A stretch of 18,635 bases of DNA, taken from NCBI GenBank assembly GCA_025769875.1, contig JAGFNK010000906.1, positions 1-18,635 on the forward strand. Reading direction: 5' to 3'. Of the stretch, positions 8,239 to 16,260 are shown piece after piece (within the stretch, counting starts at the first letter, position 1; every line of letters starts with the position of its first letter). The notes beneath the pieces were generated by a model, which saw only the letters and a list, made by a program, of their open reading frames with translations, made no database searches and was not told the DNA's origin. The stretch is from Russula earlei. Lineage: Eukaryota > Basidiomycota > Agaricomycetes > Russulales > Russulaceae. A program made the translations under genes and the position numbers.

Positions 8239-8422
8239 GACAGACATTTCCTATATCAAATAGTAGCCATGAGGTGGAAATGAGACGATTGAACTAGAAC
8301 ACGCTGGAAAGTGGTGGTACATGCAAGGCAGGGTGAGTAATGAGATGCACGGGAAATGTGAGGCTTGTCTGGGTAGGCTTGTTCGGTTGCTGGTCCAGTC
8401 CGAGGCACCAGTGTTCGTGACA

Positions 8423-9040
8423 TAGACCATGATGGAGGGGCAAGAGCAGGATGAAGGGGAGTTGACGATGGGTGAGAGCGGTGAAGTGTGTCGGGGACAC
8501 TTAAGTGAATAAGAGTATGGCTGACCAATCCCAAGAGAGGAGGGGGAGAGAGGAGCAAGGGGCATGCACATAATCATTCAAGTTCTTCATTCAGGCAGAG
8601 GCAGATGTCAAAGAAAGGGGATCTTATTCAGTCCTTTTTCTCACTACTACAGTGTAGCTAAGAGTTTCATATACAGGAAGGAAGTACTAAAGATGAAAGG
8701 CATGAAAGGGAGAGGAAATAGTGAAAAGGAATTGAGATTGGGTGAGGCAGTCAAGGCCGTGGTGAAAGGCTTGAGACCCAACACATTGTGTGAGCTGTGG
8801 CATGCATGCGTGGTCAGTGGTGAGGGCTGGGCGATGTGATGGAGGTCTTGATGTCAGGTGCAAGGTGGCTTGTGGTGTGGTGAGGGTTGAGGACAAGAGG
8901 GAGGTGGCATGCACATTCGCATGCAGTTGGTGGTAAGGGATGAAAGGGAGGCATCAGGTCGCATTGAGTCGTGTTTCTGCACATGATTCCATGGCCAGAC
9001 ATAATCTTCTTTACACCTCCTGAGGGCTTGGAATTTTGAC
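8423..9040. other. Intergenic flank of element B, no gene recognised
   Basis: About 0.6 kb of purine-rich sequence (plus strand) without a convincing reading frame. On the minus strand TATATGAAA (about 8678-8670) is followed about 40 nt later by GACTGAATAAGA, which loosely resembles the TATA and polyadenylation arrangement of the LTRs nearby. No matching termini were found, so an old LTR remnant is only a possibility. Confidence 0.4.
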
Positions 9041-10020
9041 AATCCTCAGTCAAGCATCCAAATGTGAGACTCTTTGGGGCCTTGTGCATGTAAGTTGTGG
9101 CGAAGGTGGCAGCAGCGGCTGCTTGTGCTGCGGCATTGGTAGCAGCGGAGGCAATGGCGATGGCATGGTTGAATGGGATGGGGACAGAGGATGAGGTGAG
9201 CAGCGACAGTGACAGAGTGAGAAATGGCAACAGAACCATGTTGGGTGAGGGAGTGGCGACTGATGGTGGGGTGGCATCGATGGCAGGTAGACAGAGGAGG
9301 TGAGTGGTGAGTGGTGAGGTTGTGGCGATGGCAAGCGGTTGTGGTGGTGGTGTGCAGTGCCAATATTGTTGTCTTGTGGTGGTGGTGGTGGGGTTGTCTC
9401 CACTGCAGGTAGTGGCAGCCAGCAGACATGGGCGGGAGCGCGTGAACGGATGGGGAGGCGATGTGAGAGGTGGCATGTGGTGTGCTGTTGGCAGCAGCTG
9501 CTTCTCCTACAGTGGTGGTGGCAGTGGTGTGGCAGCTTCTGCTCCTGTTGTAATGTGTTGTGGCTGAGCTTGGGTTCATGGCCTTCTTGGTCTTCTGGGA
9601 GGGTGCTGGTGGCAAGGTGTTGCGATGGTGCTGCGGTGCTGGTGTCATGCAAAGGAACTAATGAGGCGGTGGCGGATAACGGTGAGGTAAAGGCAGTGGG
9701 TGAGACTAAGAAGGTGGCAGCAGACTGAGCTGGTGCGACAGCAGAGGCAGATGGAGCAGAGGCGATGACTGAGGGTATTGTGGGCAGAAGGGAGATGGCA
9801 GATGGCAGGGATGGAGCAGTGGGGGCTGATGTGGGCATTGGTGTGGAGATGACAAAGGGCACAGCAGCGACAGGTGAGACTGGGGCAGTGGCCGACTGGA
9901 CAGAGATGGCAGCATGTGGAACTAAAGGGGTGCTGACAGACGCAGCAGAGGGAGCAGGCAGAGCTGAGGCTACAGGGTGGCAGAGTGTGAGGCAAGAGCA
10001 GCAGAGGCGACAGAGGCAGG
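9041..10020. repeat. Low-complexity G/purine-rich tract (Pro/Ser/Thr/His/Ala-rich if read on the minus strand)
   Basis: The plus strand is full of GGT, GTG, GCA and GAG runs (GTGGTGGTGGTGG near 9380-9390). The minus strand has long open stretches in all three frames, the longest 270 codons (9862-9050), of Pro, Ser, Thr, His and Ala. Being open in every frame is what C/A-rich composition alone produces, and no domain or motif is visible. One frame has an Ala/Gln run followed by a non-repetitive section (about 9120-8940), which could be the remnant of a low-complexity protein. Not called as a gene. Confidence 0.5.
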
Positions 10021-10076
10021 TGGCAAGGCTGAGATTTCTAGGCAGAGGAAACTTAGTTAGATTAGGAGATGTTTAA

Positions 10077-10097
10077 GGTTTAGGGTTGGGTTTAGGG
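10077..10097 (+). repeat. Short interstitial telomere-like run
   Basis: GGTTTAGGGTTGGGTTTAGGG resembles about three degenerate TTAGGG/TTTAGGG units. It is too short to be a telomere and may be chance in G-rich sequence. Confidence 0.3.
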
Positions 10098-10479
10098 AAG
10101 AGGGGAGAATGACTCTAACCTATAGCTAGTGCTACTATAGTATAGGCAAAAAAGACTCTTAATGAAAGAGGGTAGAAGACATAACAAAGTATTTAAAAGA
10201 ATGGGGAACCAAAAAAGAAGGCAAGGTCAGAAACAGGACTAGCACTCACTGTTTAGGAATAGATAGTGGCTGTTTTGTTCTTTCTGCACTGCTGTGCTTC
10301 TTCAGTTCCTAGCAATGTGAGTGTAAAGATTTACTTTACTTGCTTCTGACCAGCTTTGTCCCCATTCAAAAGTAAATAGTCATCTCCTTTTTCTTGTATG
10401 GAAGATAATGAACATGCTGCCAAATTGGCCTTACTTATATAAAGTAAGTTTAAGTAGAGTCATTTAAAGTCAATGTCAA

Positions 10480-11060
10480 GATTTTTAAAGCTTTAAGTAG
10501 TTCATTGTATCAGATAGTTAAATCAACACATGCTTGGCATAAAGATTTTAAGGCTTTACAGATTATTCACTCATGATCAGAGCACTAAATCCTGTTTGTC
10601 TCTGCCACCTCAAAGAGGTCTTTATATGTAAATATAAAGGCCACTCCCAGTTGGGCTGGTTCTAAGATTTTAGATAACTTATAAGAAAGATTGGTTCTGC
10701 CACTATATTGGAAAATTTAAACCTCCTATGAGGTACCCAGAAACAAGATATTAAGGCTTTATAGACCATTCATTCATGATCAAAGCATGATCTTTCTTGA
10801 AAGTTATTAATATCAAAGATGAGTTGTTACTCCCAGGTTAGCTATAAGGATATTAAGGCTATTAGCAACTACAGTACTAAGGATTACAGTTCTGCCACTT
10901 CAAGGGAATTTAAGCCTTCTATAAGGCACCCAAGCTTTACATATGTTAGTTTGACTATCTTAGCAATTTACTACTAGAGCATGCTTTAAATAGCATTCTG
11001 CTTCTTGAAATGAGAATTTAAACCTGCTATGAGGTGCTCACAATGACTCAAACAAAGCAC
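10480..11060. repeat. Diverged tandem repeat of about 100-bp period
   Basis: Anchor words recur at multiples of about 100 bp. TTAAGGCT is near 10549, 10751 and 10853. TCTGC(CAC) starts at 10601, 10696, 10891 and 10997. ACTCCCAG is near 10635 and 10830. TTCA(C/T)TCATGATCA(G/A)AGCA is near 10565 and 10770. TTTAA(A/G)CCT.CTAT.AGG follows three of the TCTGC anchors. Copies are strongly diverged, so unit borders cannot be fixed by eye. Confidence 0.6.
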
Positions 11061-11176
11061 TTAAGACATTATCATTCTTCCTTATTGGAGAGGTATAATA
11101 GTAAGGATACAATAGTATCTTTTACTAGGAGTAGGAGATGTATTCAACATGTCTTATGAGGTGGAGTTTTTAGTTT

Positions 11177-11244
11177 AGTTACTGTCAATAAGGTGGTAAG
11201 TATGTCCTTTAGTTACTGTCAATAAGGTGGTAAGTATGTCCTTT
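11177..11244. repeat. Exact 34-bp tandem duplication
   Basis: The 34-bp unit beginning AGTTACTGTCAATAAGG is present at 11177-11210 and again, identically, at 11211-11244. The three bases before each copy (TTT) also match. Perfect identity in an otherwise decayed tract points to a recent slippage event. Confidence 0.95.
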
Positions 11245-11841
11245 GAACTTTGTACCTAACTGGTGGATGCACAAGTACTTCCTTCAGCCAAAGGGGGCAG
11301 TAGAGTTTGTTTGCCTTTGATCTTAAAACTCTATAATATAGCTTCTTTAAGAGTACTTAAAGATATGATTTAGGAGTCTGTGCTGAACCCTGACTAGTGC
11401 ACTCTCATGGGGCCTTGTAGATCAGGACAAGATTTACTGCAGTCCACAGAAGATCCGCCTCAATTGCTATATTATTGGCTATAGGCCAATGAGTGGCTTC
11501 TAAAGGAGAAAAATACAAAGTTCAGATGATAATGTGCAGTAGCAAGAGCCTTTTGACAGGCTTTTTAGTTCATCCTCATACCAATTATTTTATAATCAGG
11601 TTCTTCCTGGTGATACACCAATTATTTTTATGCTTTTTTGTAGTACTTTTTCATTTTAACTTTTTTGGCTTTATACTATAGTTGGCTTTGTTTGTTTGTG
11701 TTATAATTTTTATAGTGAGATCTGCTAGCTGATTTGTGATAAATTTCTTTTAAGACTTGAAGTGGGAGTTGGATATAAAAGATGTGCATAGTGCTTGTGC
11801 TCAGAATTGACATCAATTATTTTTAATTTATTATATTTGTA

Positions 11842-12252
11842 CTAGATATTGTTTGGTGAGTTAAAGAGATCTAATAAGTCTGTTTCATTTGGTGAGAGCT
11901 CATGTCTTTCAAAGAGCTCATTTAAAAGGTCCATACAGTAAGAGGCATCAGCCACTGCATCATGGAGCTTTAGATTTCTAGGTATGTTATATGCTCTTAG
12001 AGGATCTGGCAGAGTTTGTTTCTTATTTCTCCAGCATGCTGGATATAAGTCAATTGAGAACTTATGGAGCAGTGATTGATTATACTTAGTTAGATGTCTT
12101 TTAAGTATTGGAATATCAAAGGAGTTGACATTATATCCCACAATGGTTGTGTCTTTCAAACAGTGTGATATTTGATTAGCAGCAGTGTCAAAGTTCAAAG
12201 CAGATTTTAGTTGTTGATCACCAATGTTTTCATGTGACCTTGCACTTGCCAT
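11842..12252 (-). pseudogene. DEDDh (DnaQ-like) 3'-5' exonuclease domain, C-terminal two thirds only
   Basis: The 136-codon frame holds motif Exo II, IVGYNVNSFDIPIL (Asp46), and motif Exo IIIe, LHDAVADASYCMDLL (His97, Asp102), the signature of the DEDDh exonuclease superfamily (DnaQ/epsilon, RNase T-like). The first residues, SHENIGDQQLKSALNF, match the stretch that normally precedes Exo II. Motif Exo I (DxE), which supplies two of the four metal ligands, is absent: an in-frame TGA lies four codons upstream, and the tandem array at 12247 begins at once. The piece is therefore a truncated remnant, or a last exon whose first exon lies across the array. The frame ends normally at 11842 with no visible extra domain. 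The absence of CpG over the whole frame is unusual. Host gene or mobile-element gene cannot be decided. Confidence 0.72.
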
Positions 12253-12860
12253 TTTTGGATGTCAATTTGAGTGCAAAAATAAAACTGCTATATCTCAACA
12301 GTTTCTCAACAGATTCCCTTGAAACTTTGACAGTAGAACCTTATATACTGTATCTAGGTGCAGCTAAAATATGGGAGCCTAATATTCAGTTCTTGACATA
12401 TCAATTTTTGGAGTGCAAATTTGTGAGCTGCCATATCTCAACCATTTCTCATTTGATTGACTTGAAGCTTTGACAATGGGATCTCATGTACTGTATCTAG
12501 GTGCAGCCCAAGAGTTGGGGTCTAATTCTCAGTTCTTGAAGTTTCAAATTTTTGGTGCAATCTGAGTGTGGAGTTTTGAACTGCCATATCTCATCTGTTT
12601 CTCAATATATTGCCTTGAAACTTGGGCAGTAGAACCTTATATACTGTGTCTAGGTGCAGCGAAGATATGAGAGTCTAATATTCAGTTCTTGAGGTTTCGA
12701 TTTTTGGGCACAAATCTGCATGTGAAATTTTGAACTGCCATATCTCAGCCATTTCTCAATGGATTGCCTTGAAACTTGGACAGTAGAACCTCATGTACTG
12801 TATCTAGATGCAGCCAAATCATGGTGTTCACTCCTTAAATTGTCACATTTTGAGGTGCTG
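12247..12860. repeat. Tandem repeat array, four units of about 143-154 bp plus a partial unit
   Basis: Units begin at ACTGC(C/T)ATATCTCA at 12284, 12427 (GCTGCC), 12580 and 12734. Spacings are 143, 153 and 154 bp. Each unit contains, in order, TTTCTCA(A), CCTTGAAACTT.GACAGTAGAACC, ACTGTATCTAGGTGCAGC and, less well kept, TCTAATATTCAGTTCTTGA and a TTTTTGG...GTGCAAAT segment. A partial copy (TTTTTGG...GAGTGCAAA) lies at about 12253-12280, and the last unit fades at about 12860. Spacings are not multiples of three and no frame is kept, so it is probably noncoding. Confidence 0.9.
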
Positions 12861-13857
12861 ACCCCAAGCATGATAGATTACATTATCCCTACAGCTGAAT
12901 ACATGACATGATACGACTATTTACAACTGTAGTGTGCGAGAAGGGCATGCTTGAGTTCATGGGGCCAGACAAGGGCTTAGGGAAGACTGAGAGAAACAAA
13001 ATTGATGACGCAAGGCATGCATCGAGGCAGTGATTGCAATCGTGCATGAATGTGCGAGGAGCAGCGTGTAAGGAAAGTTGGGCTTAAGGCACGAGGATAC
13101 AATGAAGTGGAAGTGGGGGCCTGTTGGGAGACACAGATCTGGGAAGGTGCAGAAGCAGATGGGAGAGGGTGGGCAAGGCAGGATGGTCTTGTTCATATGT
13201 GCCAAGATGTCTGAACAAGGCGGTCAGGAGCAGGTCCACCACACGATCAGAAAGTGCAGGGAATGTATACACACATTCATATTCAGTGGAGGGCCAGAGC
13301 TTGGTGGTGTTTGTCAAATCAAACTAAGGTTGGAGATGAAGAGTTGTGCCATCCATCCATGACTGGTGGAAGCAGCAGTGGTGGGATGCCAAAGGGGGAG
13401 GACATCATGTTCAGTCACGTTGGCACCAGAGAGAGGATATTGGATGACAACTTTGATGGCATCTGGATAGACTGCCCCAATGCATGTAAAGATGACATCA
13501 GTGGCAGAATCGATGAGCCCTGCAATGACAAAGTCTGTGGTGAACAAGATCAGGAGGGTATTGATGGACAAGGTTATGATCGATGTGAGGCGAGTTGCAA
13601 GAAGAGAGAACAGCATTTTCCATAGCATGTCTTTTTATTGTTGGTCTGTGGGGGCAGTCAGAACGAAGTGAGGCAATAGACAAAGGTGAGGAGCAAGGCT
13701 TGCCTTGTTTCCAGCCACAGGTGCGGTCAACTCATCTTCCTTGGCATCTGTCGGAGGGGAGGTGGTGATGGTTTGGAAAGTTGAGGTGCAAGAGAAACAG
13801 TCAGGCGTAAGCAAAATAGAGACTTGGAAGCAAGTATCTACACCCACGGAATGGGGC
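12861..13857. other. Intergenic region left of element C, no intact gene recognised
   Basis: About 1 kb. CpG reappears here after the CpG-free tract. There are several short open frames on both strands without known motifs. The only one with protein-like character is the hydrophobic minus-strand frame at 13314-13628, listed separately. Confidence 0.5.
13314..13628 (-). CDS. Hydrophobic open frame of unknown identity, possible membrane-protein fragment
   Basis: I do not recognise this 104-codon frame. Residues about 5-45 form a long hydrophobic stretch (LLATRLTSIITLSINTLLIL, then FVIAGLIDSATDVIFTCIG), enough for one or two membrane segments, followed by a polar tail. A plus-strand frame of 123 codons (13254-13625) overlaps almost all of it and has no hydrophobic or domain character. 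The minus strand has C-rich, stop-poor composition nearby, so chance is quite possible. No promoter or splice structure was established. Confidence 0.25.
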   Translation of the reverse strand: MLWKMLFSLLATRLTSIITLSINTLLILFTTDFVIAGLIDSATDVIFTCIGAVYPDAIKVVIQYPLSGANVTEHDVLPLWHPTTAASTSHGWMAQLFISNLSLI

Positions 13858-14176
13858 TGTCGAGACACATACTGCTGATCACTAAGGACTCAGGAGCAGG
13901 TGGGCAAGGGTCGGAACAGACAGTACGTGGTGTAAACAGCGTTGAACAGGAGGATGAGCCAAATGACTAGGAGATACCAGATGGGGACTGGTATGTGTTG
14001 CAGAAGGCAGAGGCGAAGAGTAGAGGCCAGTGTAGTGAGGGGCTTTAAACAAGGCAGTCGTTGAAGAGTACCTTGAAGACAAGGGAGGACTTTAGACTGA
14101 GCGGTCACAGGGGAGTACCCAGGAAGATGAGAGTATCACAAATGGACAGTCTGATGACTGCCATGCTTCATTGGGG

Positions 14177-14184
14177 CTTATATA
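14177..14184 (-). promoter_or_regulatory. TATA box of LTR C
   Basis: TATATAAG on the minus strand, in the LTR block shared with the solo LTR (5844-5837), followed by CCCCAATGAA where the solo LTR has CGCTCAATAAA. Confidence 0.6.
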
Positions 14185-14303
14185 CAGTGTACAGGGTTGA
14201 TTACAAAGAACTGGAACTATTCTAGACCCTTTGGTACCATCCAATAGGACTACAGAGGCATAAACTTGCTTGTGTCAAGTTTCAGGCTTACTGGGCGCAT
14301 TAC

Positions 14304-14424
14304 TGATCATTGTGGAGCGATGACATCATTATGATGTCACTGTGGAGCGCTTAGTGAGCCTATGAGGTCACTGTGGAGTTGCTCAGTCAGCCATGATGTC
14401 ATTGGAGCCTTGATGACATCAGAT
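14304..14424. repeat. Four imperfect tandem units of about 30 bp in U3 of LTR C
   Basis: Units start at 14304, 14332, 14363 and 14394 (spacings 28, 31, 31). The first three carry (A/G)TCA(C/T)TGTGGAG and the fourth a shortened form. They lie upstream of the TATA box in the direction of transcription, where enhancers sit. TGACATCA occurs at 14321 and 14414, TGATGTCA at 14332 and 14394, TGAGGTCA at 14363. Confidence 0.75.
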
Positions 14425-14685
14425 GAGTTATGCAACAGTTTCTAGGAGTTTGTGCCACTGTTTTGGGTTCTTGGTGGCTGGGTGACCATGTGGCTGCCAC
14501 GCGATGATTACCCGATTAGGAAACGGGTGCCTGGTCGTGTTATAGTGCCTTTGCAATAGCGATATCTTGTACCGCAGGAGGGGTAGCCCAGGAAATGGAA
14601 GGGAGTTGGAAATGCAAAGTGAGAGAGGTCTCTCTTGAGTGAAATAGGACAATCTACGGCCAGGACCTGGCCTTGGTTCGTAACA

Positions 14686-14700
14686 TTCATCCCCTCTTTA
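14686..14700 (-). other. Polypurine tract of element C
   Basis: The minus strand reads TAAAGAGGGGATGAA directly before the LTR start TGTTACGAACC. A purine tract abutting the 3' LTR is the standard primer for plus-strand DNA synthesis in LTR retroelements. Confidence 0.82.
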
Positions 14701-14932
14701 TAGACTTGTTGCTCCTGCAACAGTAGGGACTTGTTTCTTTGGAAGGTGGAGTAGTTTGCATATGAAAAGTTGAAATCTGTTCATTCATGGGGAGTTCTCT
14801 CTTGTTCTATGGATTGCTTTGGGGATAGCTGTGGTCACTTGAGTGCATGTGGTTGCAGGGGTTCTCTGAAAAGTTCTTTGGTAACAAGGATAAAGATAGT
14901 CATCAACGGAGGTCATGATGAGAGTTGTTGGT

Positions 14933-15180
14933 TTAGGGGTTACTCCTGGTGGGAATCATTTTATGTGCCTTCGGATATTTCCGATGGAAGTCTTTAACAA
15001 GTAATTGCACTTTTGATAGGTTAGATGCTGGTTCCCAAGTATTTTCTGCGGCAGTGTATCCTTTCCATTTAACTAGGTATTGGATCCCTTTGCAGTTTGG
15101 GGAGGGCCGAGAGTTTAGGATCTGCTCTACTTCTTATTGTTCTTCTCCTTCGACTAATATCGGTGGCGGGTTTGAGAAGT
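14933..15180 (-). pseudogene. Chromodomain at the C-terminus of the integrase of element C
   Basis: The minus strand reads EVEQILNSRPSPNCKGIQYL, VKWKGYTAAENTWEPASNLS and KVQLLVKDFHRKYPKAHK, ending in TAA at 14935-14933. YLVKWKGY...NTWEP with a following helix is the canonical chromodomain, with aromatic-cage residues Y and W present. It is preceded in frame by a TAA after EGEEQ (about 15136-15134). The frame differs by an indel from the GPY/F segment. In chromoviruses this domain steers integration, in known cases through histone H3K9 methylation. Confidence 0.88.
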
Positions 15181-15429
15181 TAGGACCGTGGGCAATGGTT
15201 TTTTGTAAGGTTTAATCAGGGAGTGGTGAAAAACCGGGTGTATCTTCCAGGACTTTGGTAGCTCGAGGCGAACATTTACTGGATAGGCAGTGATGACATT
15301 GAATGGTCCATAGCGTCGAGGGGCTAGTTTTGCTTTTGGGTGAGTGGTTTGTAGATTTGTGGCTTCCAACCATGCTTGATCCCCTTCTTTAAAACGAAAT
15401 GTGGAGGATTGAGGTCCTGATTGCTTCAT
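15154..15429 (-). pseudogene. GPY/F module of the integrase of element C
   Basis: The frame contains FRFKEGDQAWLEATNLQTTH, then KLAPRRYGPFNVITAYP, then VRLELPKSWKIHPVFHHSLI, the standard SH3-like/GPY-F region found after the core of Metaviridae integrases. It follows the integrase core with a short stop-containing gap (15441-15430) and runs out of frame before the chromodomain. It was part of one pol polyprotein. Confidence 0.9.
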
Positions 15430-15441
15430 GATCTCAGTTGC

Positions 15442-16260
15442 TCAGCTCAGGGAGGCAGCTACTTCTTCTCTGAGCTGGTTTAGTCTTGTTAGTCTTTCTT
15501 GGATTGAAGGGAACTTTGATGTCAAGGCAAGGGGCAGAGCAAATGTTGGGTTAAAGCTGTACCAGACCTCGAAAGGGGGTTTGTTTGTAGCACTGTGTTG
15601 TCTGGCATTATGTGCAAACTCCATAAAGGGAATTAGTTCTGCCCAATTGTCCACTTGGTGGTTGCCAAATATTCGTAGGTATTGTTCTAGTTCTTGGTTA
15701 ACTCGTTCTGTTTCTCCCTCTGTCTGTGGGTGATATGCTGTGCTCAATGATACCTTGACATTTAATTTCTTCCATAGTTCTTGAGTAACTTTTGCTGCGA
15801 ATTGAGGGCCTCTGTCTGATATTATTTGTGTCGGGAGGCCTATTCTTCTCCAGACATTGTTCATGATTAGTGTCGCTGTTTCGTCTGCTGTGATTGTCTT
15901 GTGGGAAGGGGTAATGATTATTGCTTTGCTGAATCGATCTACCATGACTAGGAGGCTGTCAAAGCCTTGTGAAACTGGTAGGTCCATGATAAAGTCCATG
16001 GTAATGCTTTTCCATACTTCTCCAGCTGGTGTAATTGGTACGAGGGGTGTTTCTGTCTTTGGGTGGTTCTTTGTGCTTTGGCAAATTGCGCAACCATCTA
16101 CATAACTTTTGACATAGGTTAGCATTCCTGGCCACCAATAGTTTCAGCTGATTAGTTCGTAAGTTTTCCATTGGCCAGGATGTCCAGTGGCAAGGGAGTC
16201 GTGGTGTAGTTTCAGAATTTTCTTTCTTAGGGTGTCATTGTTTGGGATATAGACTTTTCC
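15442..16260 (-). pseudogene. Integrase of element C: HHCC zinc domain and catalytic core
   Basis: The HHCC domain is complete in sequence: LHHDSLATGHPG supplies the His pair and GCAICQ the Cys pair. A TGA sits between them (about 16148-16146) where SRNYW is expected. The core (16125-15442, 227 codons) has the full triad: Asp44 in TMDFIMD, Asp104 in ISDRGPQF and Glu140 in GETERVN, with 35 residues between the last two. HPQTEGETERVNQELEQYLR is typical gypsy integrase. It is the longest intact enzymatic domain in element C. Confidence 0.93.

Larger units (their letters stand above)
5201..8422 (-). mobile_element. Element B: older family-1 Ty3/gypsy copy, LTR and gag only, host of two insertions
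   Basis: Reading right to left: LTR (8422-7932), primer-binding site, gag start (7857), gag interrupted by a 941-bp solo LTR (6507-5567), gag end (5566-5208). Element A then begins at 5200, just after the gag stop. The pol of B should therefore lie on the far side of element A, outside this window. Nearly all the stops in gag are point changes, mostly TGA where element A has an Arg codon, with the reading frame otherwise kept. CpG is strongly depleted relative to A, so B has decayed for longer. Confidence 0.9.
7932..8422 (-). repeat. 5' LTR of element B (family 1), 491 bp
   Basis: Ends TGTCAC...GTGACA, homologous throughout to LTR A (4706-5200). Many CpG sites of LTR A appear as TG or CA here; for example 4752-4811 in A compared with 7975-8034 in B. 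The flank 8423-8427 (TAGAC) is the presumed target-site duplication, whose partner should lie past element A, outside the window. Confidence 0.9.
10098..11841. other. AT-rich, nearly CpG-free noncoding tract
   Basis: About 1.7 kb with no recognisable gene on either strand. It is part of the 10010-12659 block that has a single CpG (11456-11457). It contains degenerate repeats of about 100 bp, an exact 34-bp tandem duplication and T-rich runs at 11590-11760. Short open frames here (for example 11493-11681) match no family known to me. Confidence 0.6.
13858..14685 (-). repeat. 3' LTR of element C (family 2), 828 bp
   Basis: Ends TGTCGAGACAC (left) and GGTTCGTAACA (right), matching in pattern the ends of the solo LTR 5567-6507, with shared internal blocks around AAATGGACAGTCTGA and CTTATATA. 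A polypurine tract lies directly upstream on the minus strand (14700-14686), which fixes the right boundary. TATATAAG at 14184-14177 is the probable TATA box. Presumed target-site duplication on the left: GGGGC (13853-13857), with its partner beyond the right edge. Confidence 0.88.

Noticed and set aside
8423..9040. Possible further LTR (TATATGAAA followed by GAATAAGA on the minus strand)
   Set aside because: No TG...CA inverted ends, target-site duplication or second copy could be found in the window.
9050..9862. 270-codon minus-strand frame, Pro/Ser/Thr/His-rich
   Set aside because: All three minus-strand frames are open over much of this tract because of C/A-rich composition; no domain, no start context and no consistent frame.
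10077..10097. Interstitial telomere as sign of an old chromosome end
   Set aside because: Only about three degenerate units in G-rich DNA; recorded as a low-confidence feature without inference.
13254..13625. 123-codon plus-strand frame
   Set aside because: Overlaps the hydrophobic minus-strand frame, has no motif, and could equally be its shadow; neither is well supported.
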